From JAIQFL01 sp035295745 (GTDB taxonomy: Bacteria; Acidobacteriota; Terriglobia; Bryobacterales; Bryobacteraceae): a stretch of DNA of 64,000 nucleotides. The stretch is taken from contig DATGIL010000023.1 of NCBI GenBank assembly GCA_035295745.1, positions 1 to 64,000 on the forward strand, given 5' to 3'. Of the stretch, positions 45,089-53,317 are shown in pieces. Position 1 is the first letter of the stretch, and each line of letters starts with the position of its first letter. The position numbers were made by a program, and so were the translations under genes. A model generated the notes under the pieces. It ran no database searches. It saw nothing but the letters and a program-made list of their open reading frames with translations, and was not told the origin of the DNA.

Positions 45089-46032
45089 ACCACCACGACC
45101 GTCTCCAGATCTTCACCGGGAACGCCAACCCCGAGCTTGCCCTCGAGATCACCCAGGCATTGGACATGCAACTCGGGCAGGCCATGATCCGGCAGTTTGC
45201 CGATGGCGAGATTTACCTCCAGATCCAGGAGAACGTGCGCGGCGCCGACGTTTTCATCGTCCAGCCGACCTGTACTCCGGTGGATCGCCACCTGATGGAA
45301 CTGCTGCTGATCATGGACGCCCTGAAGCGCGCGTCAGCGGAACGCATCACGGCAGTGTTACCCTATTATGGATACGCCCGGCAGGACCGGAAAGACAAGC
45401 CTCGGGTTCCGATTTCGGCCAGGCTGGTGGCCGCCCTGCTGGAAACCGCTGGAGCCGACCGGGTTCTCACACTGGACCTGCACGCGGCGCAGATTCAGGG
45501 CTTCTTCGATATCCCGGTGGATCATCTGTTTGCAACGCCGGTGGCGATCGATTATTTCAAGGCGAAGAATGTGCCCGACCTGACGGTGGTTTCTCCCGAT
45601 GCCGGGGGTGTGGAGCGGGCCAGGGCATTTGCCAAAAGGCTGAACTCGCCTTTGGCGATTATCGATAAGCGGCGGGAGGAAGCGAACGTCGCTGAAGTGA
45701 TGAATGTAGTGGGTGAAGTGAAAGGGCGCAACTGCCTGCTGGTAGACGATTTGATCGATACCGGCGGGACCTTGGTGAAAGGCGCCGAAGCGCTCATGGA
45801 AAAGGGCGCGACCAGTGTTTCGGCCTGGGCCACCCATGCGGTGCTTTCGGGGCCGGCGGTGCAGCGCATCGATGCATCGTGCCTCAAAGAAGTAGTGTTT
45901 ACGAATTCGATTCCGCTTTCGCCTGAGGCGAAGAAATCGAGCCGGATCAAATCGTTGTCGGTCGCCAGGTTGTTGGCAGAGGCCATTCGATCGATTCACG
46001 AAGAGACTTCGGTCAGCGTCTTGTTTATTTGA
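45085..46032 (+). CDS. prs: Ribose-phosphate pyrophosphokinase
   Basis: The 315-residue product is the normal size for PRPP synthase. Key parts are FTGNANPELALEI at the N-terminus, FADGEIYLQIQENVRGADVF, LPYYGYARQDRKDKPRVPIS, LDLHAAQIQGFFDIPVDHLF, VVSPDAGGVERARAFAK and the PRPP loop CLLVDDLIDTGGT. It makes PRPP from ribose 5-phosphate and ATP. ATG 45085 overlaps the ispE stop and gives the standard N-terminus. ATG 45058, with an AGGGGGAGGG stretch just before it, would add nine residues and is the main alternative. Confidence 0.95.
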   Translation: MNHHDRLQIFTGNANPELALEITQALDMQLGQAMIRQFADGEIYLQIQENVRGADVFIVQPTCTPVDRHLMELLLIMDALKRASAERITAVLPYYGYARQDRKDKPRVPISARLVAALLETAGADRVLTLDLHAAQIQGFFDIPVDHLFATPVAIDYFKAKNVPDLTVVSPDAGGVERARAFAKRLNSPLAIIDKRREEANVAEVMNVVGEVKGRNCLLVDDLIDTGGTLVKGAEALMEKGATSVSAWATHAVLSGPAVQRIDASCLKEVVFTNSIPLSPEAKKSSRIKSLSVARLLAEAIRSIHEETSVSVLFI

Positions 46033-46107
46033 GTTTGCGGGCCCTCGAACCCACGTCAGCCCCGGCAATGGGGTGAACCGGACTTCGAACCCGAGAGGAG
46101 AAATGTA

Positions 46108-46797
46108 GTGCGAAAAGATATCAACGTAGCCGCCGAGGTGCGTTCCTCGCGCGGCAAGAACGAAGCGCGCCGTACCCGCCGTGCCGGAAACATTCCGGCC
46201 GTCCTGTATGGCGCATTCAAAGACCCCATCAGCATCGCGGTCAACCCCCGCGAGATCACCAAGATCACTCGCAGCAGCACGGGGTACAACACCATCTTCA
46301 ACCTGGCGATTCAGGGCGGAGAGACCACCCCGGTGATGGTGGTGGATCAGCAGGTGGACCCGATCAAGGGCAACCTGCTGCATGCCGATTTCAAACGCAT
46401 CGATCTCACCAAGCGTATTCGCGTTACCGTTCCGGTACATACCAGCGGTGAAGCGAAGGGCGTTAAAGTGCAGGGCGGCTTGCTCGAAGTCATCACCCGC
46501 GCCATCGAAATCGAATGCCTGCCGGACGAGATTCCAGACAGCTTCACCGTCGATGTGACCGAGTTGATGATCGGGCAGAGCAAGCGCGCGAGCGATGTGG
46601 CGCTCGCCGGCTCCATGAAGCTGGTCAGCGCTCCCGATAGCGTCATCGCGCACGCCGTCGCGCTGCGCGCCGAGGAAGTTGCCGCCACGCCGGAAGCCGC
46701 GGCACCCGTCGCCGGCGCTGCCGCCGAACCCGAAGTCATCAAGAAGGGCAAGAAGGAAGAAGAAGCTCCCGCCGAGGAAAAGGGCAAGAAGAAGTAG
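46108..46797 (+). CDS. rplY: Ribosomal protein L25/Ctc (bL25), long form
   Basis: The 229-residue product is the long TL5/Ctc type. The N-terminal 5S-rRNA-binding domain (VAAEVRSSRGKNEARRTRRA, NIPAVLYGAFKDPI) is followed by the TL5 C-terminal beta domain (RVTVPVHTSGEAKGVKVQGG, IEIECLPDEIPDSFTVDV). A lysine/glutamate-rich tail of about 20 residues closes it. GTG 46108 is the start, with GAGAGGAG 7 bases upstream; an ATG five bases earlier leads straight to a stop. It sits between prs and pth, the standard order in many bacteria. Confidence 0.95.
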   Translation: MRKDINVAAEVRSSRGKNEARRTRRAGNIPAVLYGAFKDPISIAVNPREITKITRSSTGYNTIFNLAIQGGETTPVMVVDQQVDPIKGNLLHADFKRIDLTKRIRVTVPVHTSGEAKGVKVQGGLLEVITRAIEIECLPDEIPDSFTVDVTELMIGQSKRASDVALAGSMKLVSAPDSVIAHAVALRAEEVAATPEAAAPVAGAAAEPEVIKKGKKEEEAPAEEKGKKK

Positions 46798-46803
46798 GGC
46801 GTC

Positions 46804-47394
46804 ATGTTCCTGGTGGCGGGTCTGGGGAACCCAGGAGAAGAGTATGCGCTCACGCCGCATAATCTGGGTTTCCTCACTATCGACCGTCTTGCGGAGTTGC
46901 ACGGCATCCGCGTCAATCGCAGAGACTCCAAGGCAATCGCGGGAGTGGGCGAGATTGACGGGCATGAGGTGATGCTGGCCAAACCGCAGACGTTCATGAA
47001 CCTCAGCGGTACTTCGGTGGCGCCGCTGATGGCCAAGCACTCGGTGGAGCCCAGCCGTGTGGTGCTGGTTTACGATGAGCTGGATCTTCCCTGGATGGCG
47101 TTGCGCATCAAGCCGAAGGGCTCGGCGGCAGGCCATAAAGGGATGCAGTCGGTCATCGGGAGCCTGCATACCAGCGATTTGGTGCGGGTGAGATTAGGGA
47201 TTCATCCGGGTCATCCTTTGAAAGATGGCGCGGAATTTGTGCTGGCGCCGTTCAAGCGCTCGCAGATGAAGGAATTGGAGGAACTCGTCGACTACGGAGC
47301 CGGCGCGGTTCGCTCCATAATTGCCGAAGGCGTCGAAAAGGCCATGACGAAATTCAATCGTCGCGCCCCAGGCTTACCAACAGAGGAAAAATGA
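46804..47394 (+). CDS. pth: Peptidyl-tRNA hydrolase
   Basis: The 196-residue product carries the family's conserved residues: Asn9 and His19 in GLGNPGEEYALTPHNLGF, KPQTFMNLSGTSV, and VLVYDELDLPWMALRIKPKG with its catalytic aspartate, then GSAAGHKGMQSVI. It releases peptides from stalled peptidyl-tRNA. It starts 6 bases after rplY and overlaps rpsF by ATGA at 47391. Full length, no anomaly. Confidence 0.96.
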   Translation: MFLVAGLGNPGEEYALTPHNLGFLTIDRLAELHGIRVNRRDSKAIAGVGEIDGHEVMLAKPQTFMNLSGTSVAPLMAKHSVEPSRVVLVYDELDLPWMALRIKPKGSAAGHKGMQSVIGSLHTSDLVRVRLGIHPGHPLKDGAEFVLAPFKRSQMKELEELVDYGAGAVRSIIAEGVEKAMTKFNRRAPGLPTEEK

Positions 47395-47855
47395 GGATTT
47401 ACGAAGAGCTGTTCATTATCAAACCGGATGCGCCGGACGAGGAGGCCGATCAGTTCGTAGAGACGTTGCGAACGCAGTTGACCGCTTTAGGCGCGACGGT
47501 GGACAAGATTGACAAGTGGGGCAAACGCCGCCTGGCGTACCGCATCGAGAAGTATCGCGAAGGCGCCTACGTACTGATTCAATTCACCGCCAGCCCGGAG
47601 AGCGTAAAGGAGCTGGAGCGCCGGCTGCGCGTGTCGGACCTCGTGTTGAAGTTCCTCACCGTGCGGATTGACGAGACGTTGAAGCGCCTCGATAAGCGCA
47701 AGAAGCAGCGCGACAAGCGCGCCGCCAAGCGTGCAGCCAATGCGCCTGCCGCGGGAGCGGGACCAGCGCCGTTGCAGCCTTTGACATTTGGACAGCACCC
47801 GGAAACGCCGGCGCCTGGAATGCCGGGAGTGCCGGTGCATCAGAAGGAGAGTTAA
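47391..47855 (+). CDS. rpsF: Ribosomal protein S6 (bS6) with a long C-terminal tail
   Basis: The 154-residue product has the normal S6 core (MRIYEELFIIKPDAPDEEAD, GKRRLAYRIEKYREGAYVLI, ERRLRVSDLVLKFLTVRID). Past residue about 100 it adds a basic KKQRDKRAAKRAA segment and an alanine/proline/glycine-rich end, longer than the 95-135 residues usual for S6. The start overlaps the pth stop and rpsR follows after 3 bases. No ssb gene lies between rpsF and rpsR, unlike in many bacteria. Confidence 0.95.
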   Translation: MRIYEELFIIKPDAPDEEADQFVETLRTQLTALGATVDKIDKWGKRRLAYRIEKYREGAYVLIQFTASPESVKELERRLRVSDLVLKFLTVRIDETLKRLDKRKKQRDKRAAKRAANAPAAGAGPAPLQPLTFGQHPETPAPGMPGVPVHQKES

Positions 47856-47858
47856 GCC

Positions 47859-48158
47859 ATGCCGGAATCCAAAGGAAGACCAGGCAGCGCCGGACAGCGG
47901 CCCACCGGAGGCGACAAAGCAGTCGCCACCCAGAAGAAGCAATATTTCCGGCGCAAGAAAGTGTGCCGTTTCTGCGTGGAGAAGATCGACGACATCAACT
48001 ACAAGGATGTCAAGATGCTGCACGCATTTGTGGCGGAACGAGGCAAGATCATTCCTCGCCGCATCTCGGGTGTGTGCGCGCCTCACCAGCGGCGGCTCAC
48101 GGACGCGATCAAAAAGGCGCGGAACATCGCCCTGTTGCCCTTCGCGGCATCATTCTAG
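47859..48158 (+). CDS. rpsR: Ribosomal protein S18 (bS18)
   Basis: The 99-residue product has a charged N-terminal extension of about 25 residues, then the S18 core: KVCRFCVEKIDDINYKDVKM, ERGKIIPRRISGVCAPHQRR, LTDAIKKARNIALLPF. Two cysteines in CRFC and one in SGVCAPHQ are the pattern of the zinc-capable form. AAGGAGAG precedes the rpsF stop and can serve this gene. rplI follows after 19 bases. Confidence 0.96.
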   Translation: MPESKGRPGSAGQRPTGGDKAVATQKKQYFRRKKVCRFCVEKIDDINYKDVKMLHAFVAERGKIIPRRISGVCAPHQRRLTDAIKKARNIALLPFAASF

Positions 48159-48177
48159 GGGGCAGGAGGAAACTCTC

Positions 48178-48624
48178 ATGGAAGTCATTCTCAGAGAAGA
48201 TATCGAAAAGTTGGGCAGCCGGGGGCAGGTAGTCAAGGTCGCGCCCGGATACGCCCGCAATTTCCTGCTTCCCAAGAAGCTCGCCGTACAGGCCACCGAC
48301 GCCAACAAGAAGATTGTGGAGCAGGAGCGCCAGGCACACCTACGCAAAGAGGCCAAGCACAAGAGCGAGGCCGAGGACCTGTCGAAGCTGCTGACCGGAG
48401 TGAGCGTGACCATCTCGCAGAAGGCCGGCGAGAACGACCAGCTATTCGGCTCGGTGACGTCGAAGGACGTGGCCGACGCTTTGGCGGCGAAGAACTTCAA
48501 TATCGACCGGCGCAAGATCCAGTTGGACGATCCCATCAAGCAACTGGGCGAGTACAAGGTGCCCGTGCGTCTGCACAAGGATGTCACGGCAGAAGTCACT
48601 GTCTCGGTAGTAAAAGAAGGGTAA
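48178..48624 (+). CDS. rplI: Ribosomal protein L9 (bL9)
   Basis: The 148-residue product has the full L9 layout. The N-terminal rRNA-binding domain reads MEVILREDIEKLGSRGQVV, then PGYARNFLLPKKLA. A long connecting helix follows, then the C-terminal domain (QLFGSVTSKDVADALAAKNF, KVPVRLHKDVTAEVTVSVV). ATG 48178 is preceded by GGCAGGAGG. It is the last gene of the housekeeping operon; a hairpin follows 21 bases after the stop. Confidence 0.96.
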   Translation: MEVILREDIEKLGSRGQVVKVAPGYARNFLLPKKLAVQATDANKKIVEQERQAHLRKEAKHKSEAEDLSKLLTGVSVTISQKAGENDQLFGSVTSKDVADALAAKNFNIDRRKIQLDDPIKQLGEYKVPVRLHKDVTAEVTVSVVKEG

Positions 48625-48645
48625 CTCAGCTCCCGTCTGTTCCAT

Positions 48646-48666
48646 GGGCCGCAGCACATGCGGCCC
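48646..48666 (+). terminator. Possible terminator hairpin after rplI
   Basis: A perfect 8-bp stem, GGGCCGCA (48646-48653) and TGCGGCCC (48659-48666), encloses a 5-base loop. No T-run follows, so termination strength is doubtful. Confidence 0.45.
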
Positions 48667-48719
48667 GGACCAGGCTGGGCACCCGCTCACGCGCTGCCCG
48701 CATTTCCCTCAGGCAAATC

Positions 48720-49490
48720 AGTTTTTTGCACCTCATAGGTTCGTTGGTTGCGGCCGTTCCGCTGTTTCCGGCTGTGATTGTGTAGCTGCCGGTCCCCCTT
48801 GTGTGAAGTTGCCGGAGTCGGTTTGGCTGATCGTCAAGTCGGGAGCGGTGCTGCCGGCCAAACCGAACACCTGGACTTCCGCCAACTCAAGTAATTCGTG
48901 CCGCTCAGTTGCACCCTGACATAACGGCCCGCGGTAGCCGCTGATCTGGCCTTCATTTGTGCTAAAGTTTGTCCCATCGCACTTCGCGTATGTCCATGGT
49001 GGCTGCGCCTGGTCACCCTTCCATCCCTACTAGAGTGTAATGGATCGTGGCGTTCTGGGTGGTGGTGGAGAGCGTGATTGTCTGCAATCCGATATAGCTT
49101 CCCGGCGCCAGGCTGAATGTCGGCGCCGCAACCGTCGGCATCGTGCTGAACGAAGCCGTCACGCTGGCGGGCGCGCTCATCGTGAGGTTCTGAGGCGTAG
49201 TGGCCCCCGTCAGCGCCCCGCTGAATCCTGTGAATTGATATCCCATATTGGCCGTCGCGCTCACAGGCACGACCGTCCCGGAGTTCACCCATCCGCTCAC
49301 CGGACTGATTGTGCCGCCGGAATGTCGCAGCAGTGGTCAGGTAATACTGCGTGGTGAAATTAGCGGTGTAGGTGGTGTAGGTAGTGGCAGACGTCGGCGC
49401 GACGGACCGCGTCGGCGTGTTTACACCGTCCGCCCAGTTGGCGAATGCGTATTGGGTGCCTGTGCTTCCCTGCTGCGGCGTCACAGCGGC
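48720..49490 (-). pseudogene. Decayed surface-protein gene (InlB-like repeat, chitobiase-like, F5/8-C-like, DUF11-like pieces)
   Basis: Minus-strand reading from 49484 gives QYAFANWADGVNTPTRSVAP and TYTANFTTQYYLTT. A frame change leads to ISPVSGWVNSGTVVPVSATA, then YQFTGFSGALTGATTPQNLT (InlB-like repeat) and APTFSLAPGSYIGLQTITLS with NATIHYTL (chitobiase-like). After another break comes GRYVRVQLSGTNYLS, joined through a one-base loss to LAEVQVFG (discoidin-like), then DLTISQTDSGNFTQGG (DUF11-like). At least three frameshifts make it non-functional. Part of it is nearly identical to 61880-61979. Confidence 0.75.
49030..49129. repeat. 100-bp direct repeat A, copy 1
   Basis: Matches 61880-61979 in the same orientation with two mismatches by eye (GATAT versus GGTAT, and CGGCGCC versus CGGTGCC). 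On the minus strand it encodes the chitobiase-like segment APTFSLAPGSY...HYTL in both genes. Confidence 0.9.
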
Positions 49491-49636
49491 GCCGTCGAAG
49501 CAAGAATCTCTGACGTCACGCGAAAATGTGCCTCATGGCGTTTTTCGCCCCCCGGGCTTTGCCTCCGCAGTCATGGCGGGAGCGCTCGCGGATGCCAACA
49601 CGCGACACTTGGCGAAGCAGGCAGGAATCGTTCCGT

Positions 49637-49918
49637 TCATTTTGGGAATAGTTCCGCCAAAGCGAGGGCTTCGGTACGCTCCGCGACACGCATACGGCTG
49701 TTCGCGGCGAACTGAAGCGCTTTAGCTCTGATTTGTTGAGCGGCTCCGCTGGGCAGCGACACCTCGCTTAGGAGAGCGATTCCATGATCGAATTTGCGGA
49801 TGGCGGGTAGGTAGGTACCAAGGACCGCACGCTGAAACAGAGCGGAAACGTACTTCTCCATCAGAGAGGGCGACATGGAAAGGACGTCGCCGGTAAGAAT
49901 TCCAAGTTCGGCTGTCAC
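49637..49918 (-). pseudogene. Truncated copy of the secreted HEAT-like protein family, C-terminal part only
   Basis: The 93-codon frame ends RAKALQFAANSRMRVAERTE then ALALAELFPK, closely matching the ends of the proteins at 50224-51195 (RAKALQLAANTHVRVVQRTE) and 51642-52616. The upstream two-thirds of the family, including the signal peptide, is absent. The only start is a GTG overlapping the stop of an unrelated-looking frame (49915-50118). The remainder of 49919-50223 shows no recognisable gene. Confidence 0.7.
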
Positions 49919-50223
49919 CGTCCCGAACGGAGTTTAAGCCCTGCGGTCATGATCGATGCGGCCCAGTAAAACTCCCCAGAGTGGCTGGAATCTCGGTCCA
50001 AATGGAGCTGGGGCTGCCGTGGGTCCGTCGGTACCATCAAGGTGTTCAGATTCTCCTTACGGGAAGCTGCCCAGGCGATTCGGCCGTGGCTGGGCTGTGA
50101 TCCATCCATCACGGCCAAACCCGGCCTAGTGAGTACGAGCGCCTCAAGGCGGGTATGATCGTACGCCGATGCCCGTGTGGCACAGACCCTTTGGCACCTC
50201 GCGATGCTGGCGAGCCGTTGAGG

Positions 50224-51195
50224 TCATTTCGGAGCGAACTGCTCGGCCAAAGCCCGCGCCTCAGTGCGCTGCACGACACGCACGTGGGTGTTCGCGGCGA
50301 GTTGAAGTGCTTTAGCTCTTACTCGTTTGATTGCATCCTCTGGTAATCCTGCCTCTGCAAGCACCGCGAGGTTCTCATCATATCGTCTAATCTGGGGCAG
50401 ACAATTATGGAGAATCTGGTACTGGACCAAACTCGGGCGCCCGTCGGGACCATCTGGCCCGAGAGTAAAGTATCGGAGTATCAAATTGGCAAATACCCTT
50501 CTCAGATTACGCGCGGACCTGTACAGGCCGTACCGCGCGCTCAGATCGACGAGTAATGTCGGCTTCGCCGACTCAGCCAGCGCCATCCCACCGGCACCCT
50601 CGAGTGTTTGCGCCAACAGAGCTGTGTCCGAATCCGAGCCCGCCGCCAATAGTTCGCTGATATAACGCGCTAAGAACACACTGTGCTGGCTTGTGCCCGA
50701 CAGGACCTCCGCGAGGCCGCGTGACTGGTCATTTAAGGGCCTTTGGTACGAACGAAGAATCAGCTCGACATCACCAATGGCATCAATCTCATCAGTGAGT
50801 TCCTCAGCGCTTTCCGGCAGCTCTATAATTTCTCGCAAGTTCTTCCGGGCGGATAACAGCAGATATTTGCGGCCCGCCTGGATATGACGGCCCGTCCACG
50901 CGCTTGTGTCCGGGGACTGAGCAGGACTGGGAGCCGTTCGAATCGTTGCGTCGACCGTGCCTGGTCGCAAGCCAAGGTGATGCCCGTCCTTCAGGACTTC
51001 CGTAACACGTATACGAGCGTCGATAATCTCTGATGACTTGGCTGTATCAGCCTCCTCAATCTCAATAACCACGATGTTGGGAGAAACGACGATCGGAGTA
51101 ACGATCGCCGCTCCCTGCGCTCGCACCGACGAGAGCCCGGCGGTTAGCGTCAGCAATGAAAGCGACGTGATGGCGACAAAATGAATCCGGTTCAT
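50224..51195 (-). CDS. Secreted protein of the island's HEAT-like paralog family (copy 2)
   Basis: The 323-residue product has a signal peptide (FVAITSLSLLTLTAGLSSVRA). A beta-rich N-terminal half (IVTPIVVSPNIVVIEIEE, IDARIRVTEVLKDGHHLGL) is followed by helical pairs toward the C-terminus (LPQIRRYDENLAVLAEAGLP, then LQLAANTHVRVVQRTEARAL). It matches the 51642-52616 protein along its whole length in motif order (VTPxVxSPxxxVxEIE, RVTxxLKD, LREMI/LREII, TDE, VEL, HNCLP/LDCLP). The N-terminal half may bind a partner; no enzymatic motif is seen. TAGGAGAG precedes the ATG, and the TAG is the stop of a surface-protein fragment. Confidence 0.75.
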   Translation of the reverse strand: MNRIHFVAITSLSLLTLTAGLSSVRAQGAAIVTPIVVSPNIVVIEIEEADTAKSSEIIDARIRVTEVLKDGHHLGLRPGTVDATIRTAPSPAQSPDTSAWTGRHIQAGRKYLLLSARKNLREIIELPESAEELTDEIDAIGDVELILRSYQRPLNDQSRGLAEVLSGTSQHSVFLARYISELLAAGSDSDTALLAQTLEGAGGMALAESAKPTLLVDLSARYGLYRSARNLRRVFANLILRYFTLGPDGPDGRPSLVQYQILHNCLPQIRRYDENLAVLAEAGLPEDAIKRVRAKALQLAANTHVRVVQRTEARALAEQFAPK

Positions 51196-51203
51196 AATCT
51201 CTC

Positions 51204-51320
51204 CTATTTAGGAGCATCAACTGCTGTTATGTTCAAGATCGACGGCGGAATCAATATCGGGGACATCACAGAAGCGGCCGCAACAGGGAAGTAAACTGTT
51301 GCCCTGTTCGGGTCGGGTAG
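51204..51320 (-). pseudogene. C-terminal remnant of a surface-protein gene upstream of copy 2
   Basis: Minus-strand translation ends DPNRATVYFPVAAASVMSPI then LIPPSILNITAVDAPK and a TAG stop. This parallels the end of the 52626-53159 product (DPNSAKVYPSAQPV...LPILVPPSV...VQVK). In both cases the stop is part of the ribosome-site sequence AAATAGGAGA of the next gene. Only the tail remains here. The rest of 51196-51641 holds no supported gene. Confidence 0.55.
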
Positions 51321-51641
51321 CAAGCGACATGAGGTGTTTGGGACAGGGCATGTGGAAATCGGCACTCACGGCTGGGCGCGGCGCATTAATATCCCCATGG
51401 TATCGAGCGGACCCCAGTAAAGCGAGGGATGCTGGCGATGTATCTTATTGAAAAAGAGCGAGTAAGGACTCCACTGTCGGCCGTCACTGCGAAAGTCGAA
51501 GAGCGCGAATGCCCTTTAGAGCCGGCGTTGGGCCCAGCGGTTCCGCAGTGGGAACTGGCGAAGTGCGGCGCGTCGGGTCTTACGGGCGCGGGCATTTATT
51601 TAATTTATCCTACGAACACACCAGCCATTCCTTATCCTTGG

Positions 51642-52616
51642 TCATTTCGGAGCCAGTTCGCTCAACAGAGCTCGGGCTTCCGCCCGCTGTGCTGGTTTCA
51701 AGTGAGCGTTTGACGAAAGTTGTATCGCCTGAGCCTTCAGTTTCTGAATCACCGCATCGGGCAACGTTACTCGTCTAAGGGCTGAGAGATCGTGGTCAGT
51801 TTTGCGGATGGTGGGCAGGCAGTCGAGTATCCTTCGCTGAAGGAGAGTTGGGCGCTCCTGCGGCTGCGTGGGTTGGAGAGCAAGGTATTGGAGCGTAAGG
51901 CTGGCAAGGGCACTCCTGAGGTTCACACCGTGTCCGTATAGTCCTCCATATTCGATGGCGAGAAATCGAAGCAGAGATTCCTTCGCCTCGTCCGAAAACG
52001 CCAGAGCTCCATCACTCTCGAGCACACGGGACAACTGTGCAGTCTCCGGATCGGTCCCGGTGGCGAGGAGCTCGGTTACATATTTTGCGAATAGCCAGCC
52101 ATGCCTTCGGGGCTCCCCTAAAGCCAATGCTGCCTCTTGGGCTTGCTCGATGAGCGGTTTGCGGGAAGCATCGAGCATCAATTCAACATCTCGGACACCA
52201 TTGACCTCGTCCGTTACCTCTTCGGACGAGACCGGCGACAAAATCATTTCTCGAAGGCTCGTTTTGTGGTCCGAGAACATGACAAACCTCTGGCCGGTCT
52301 TGATCTTCCGAAATGTCCACCAAGTAGCACCATAGGTTGCGCTTACCGGTGTTAGCGGTTCGGTGACGACGTTCACCTCGACTACGCCAGGCTCCAATCC
52401 GAGCTGCTGCTGGTCTTTGAGAATTCTGGTCACCCGAACGCGGACGTCCACGCCATGGGATGGCTCGGATGAGGTCTTTACATCTTCAATCTCAGCTACA
52501 AAAACACTTGGGGAGCGGGTTACAGGTGTCACGATATATCTCTGCCCTTGCATCTGCGGCTGGCCGCACAGAGGCAACAAGGCGTATAGCAGGATGAAGA
52601 AAGTTGCTTTGGTCAT
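51642..52616 (-). CDS. Secreted protein of the island's HEAT-like paralog family (copy 1)
   Basis: The 324-residue product has a short signal peptide (FFILLYALLPLCGQPQ). The N-terminal half contains VTPVTRSPSVFVAEIEDVKT and VDVRVRVTRILKDQQQLGLE. The C-terminal half is helical (LLQRRILDCLPTIRKTDHDL, then AIQLSSNAHLKPAQRAEARA) and ends SELAPK. It is a full-length paralog of 50224-51195. ATG is preceded by AAATAGGAGA, in which TAG ends the upstream gene 9 bases away, so the two are co-transcribed. Function unknown. Confidence 0.75.
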   Translation of the reverse strand: MTKATFFILLYALLPLCGQPQMQGQRYIVTPVTRSPSVFVAEIEDVKTSSEPSHGVDVRVRVTRILKDQQQLGLEPGVVEVNVVTEPLTPVSATYGATWWTFRKIKTGQRFVMFSDHKTSLREMILSPVSSEEVTDEVNGVRDVELMLDASRKPLIEQAQEAALALGEPRRHGWLFAKYVTELLATGTDPETAQLSRVLESDGALAFSDEAKESLLRFLAIEYGGLYGHGVNLRSALASLTLQYLALQPTQPQERPTLLQRRILDCLPTIRKTDHDLSALRRVTLPDAVIQKLKAQAIQLSSNAHLKPAQRAEARALLSELAPK

Positions 52617-52625
52617 TGTAGTCTC

Positions 52626-53159
52626 CTATTTGACTTGAACTGCACGCGCGGGCCCAACAGAGGGTGGGACCAAGATCGGCAGACTGCTCACGGCTGGCAC
52701 GATGCTGGTGACGGGCTGCGCTGAGGGGTACACCTTCGCAGAATTCGGGTCCAATGTGACAGTCACTTCACCAACGTCCTCAATATTGGGAAGATTGTTG
52801 GAATCGAGAGTCGCGGGACAGGGCGCAGCGGGGCAGGTGATGGTGAATCCGGCCGTCAGGGCCCACGGCTGCTGCATCGCGACGGAATAGGTACGAGATC
52901 CGAAGCCACTCATCGAGGTTCTGCTCCCATCGGCGCTCGCCCACACGATCAGGTAAGCCTGAAACGACAGATTAAGTGAGATCTGTGCGACGGAGGCCCC
53001 TGTTACGCGATGAACCCACGGATAGTTTTTAGCAGGGCTATCGACTGCTGTGACCAGAAACCGCTCCCCATACGTGAGGTAGGTATTTGGGGCCCTGCAA
53101 AGGCGACAGAGTGGATAGCCCCTGCTCTCCACATAACTTACAGGTATATGAAATCTCAT
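52626..53159 (-). CDS. C-terminal part of a surface-type protein, probably 5'-truncated
   Basis: The 177-residue product lacks a signal peptide, yet its composition is that of an exported beta protein (QISLNLSFQAYLIVWASADG, YSVAMQQPWALTAGFTITCP). It ends DPNSAKVYPSAQPVTSIV then LPILVPPSVGPARAVQVK. The ATG at 53159 has no good ribosome site. I read it as the surviving 3' end of a larger gene that was linked to the HEAT-like gene directly downstream. A 225-base frame overlapping its start (53038-53262) is not supported. Confidence 0.5.
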   Translation of the reverse strand: MRFHIPVSYVESRGYPLCRLCRAPNTYLTYGERFLVTAVDSPAKNYPWVHRVTGASVAQISLNLSFQAYLIVWASADGSRTSMSGFGSRTYSVAMQQPWALTAGFTITCPAAPCPATLDSNNLPNIEDVGEVTVTLDPNSAKVYPSAQPVTSIVPAVSSLPILVPPSVGPARAVQVK

Positions 53160-53317
53160 CGAGATCTTGAGTCCGGGTTAAGGCATTGACTTGAACTCGC
53201 GCGGGTGCTTTCACGGCGGCGAAGCAGGTCCTGCTCCACGGTCCCGGCAAGAACCGGGGCATTCTAATCGCCGGATCTGACGCCGTCCTAGATCCAGAGG
53301 CGATTCGAAGTCACCTT

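Noticed and set aside
46033..46107. tRNA gene between prs and rplY, or a similar tRNA in the ispE-prs region
   Set aside because: A tRNA sits near these genes in some bacteria, but the ispE-prs genes overlap here and the 75-base prs-rplY gap does not form a cloverleaf with a proper T-loop.
45358..47169. 603-codon minus-strand frame across prs, rplY and pth
   Set aside because: It spans three recognisable housekeeping genes on the opposite strand and has no recognisable domain.
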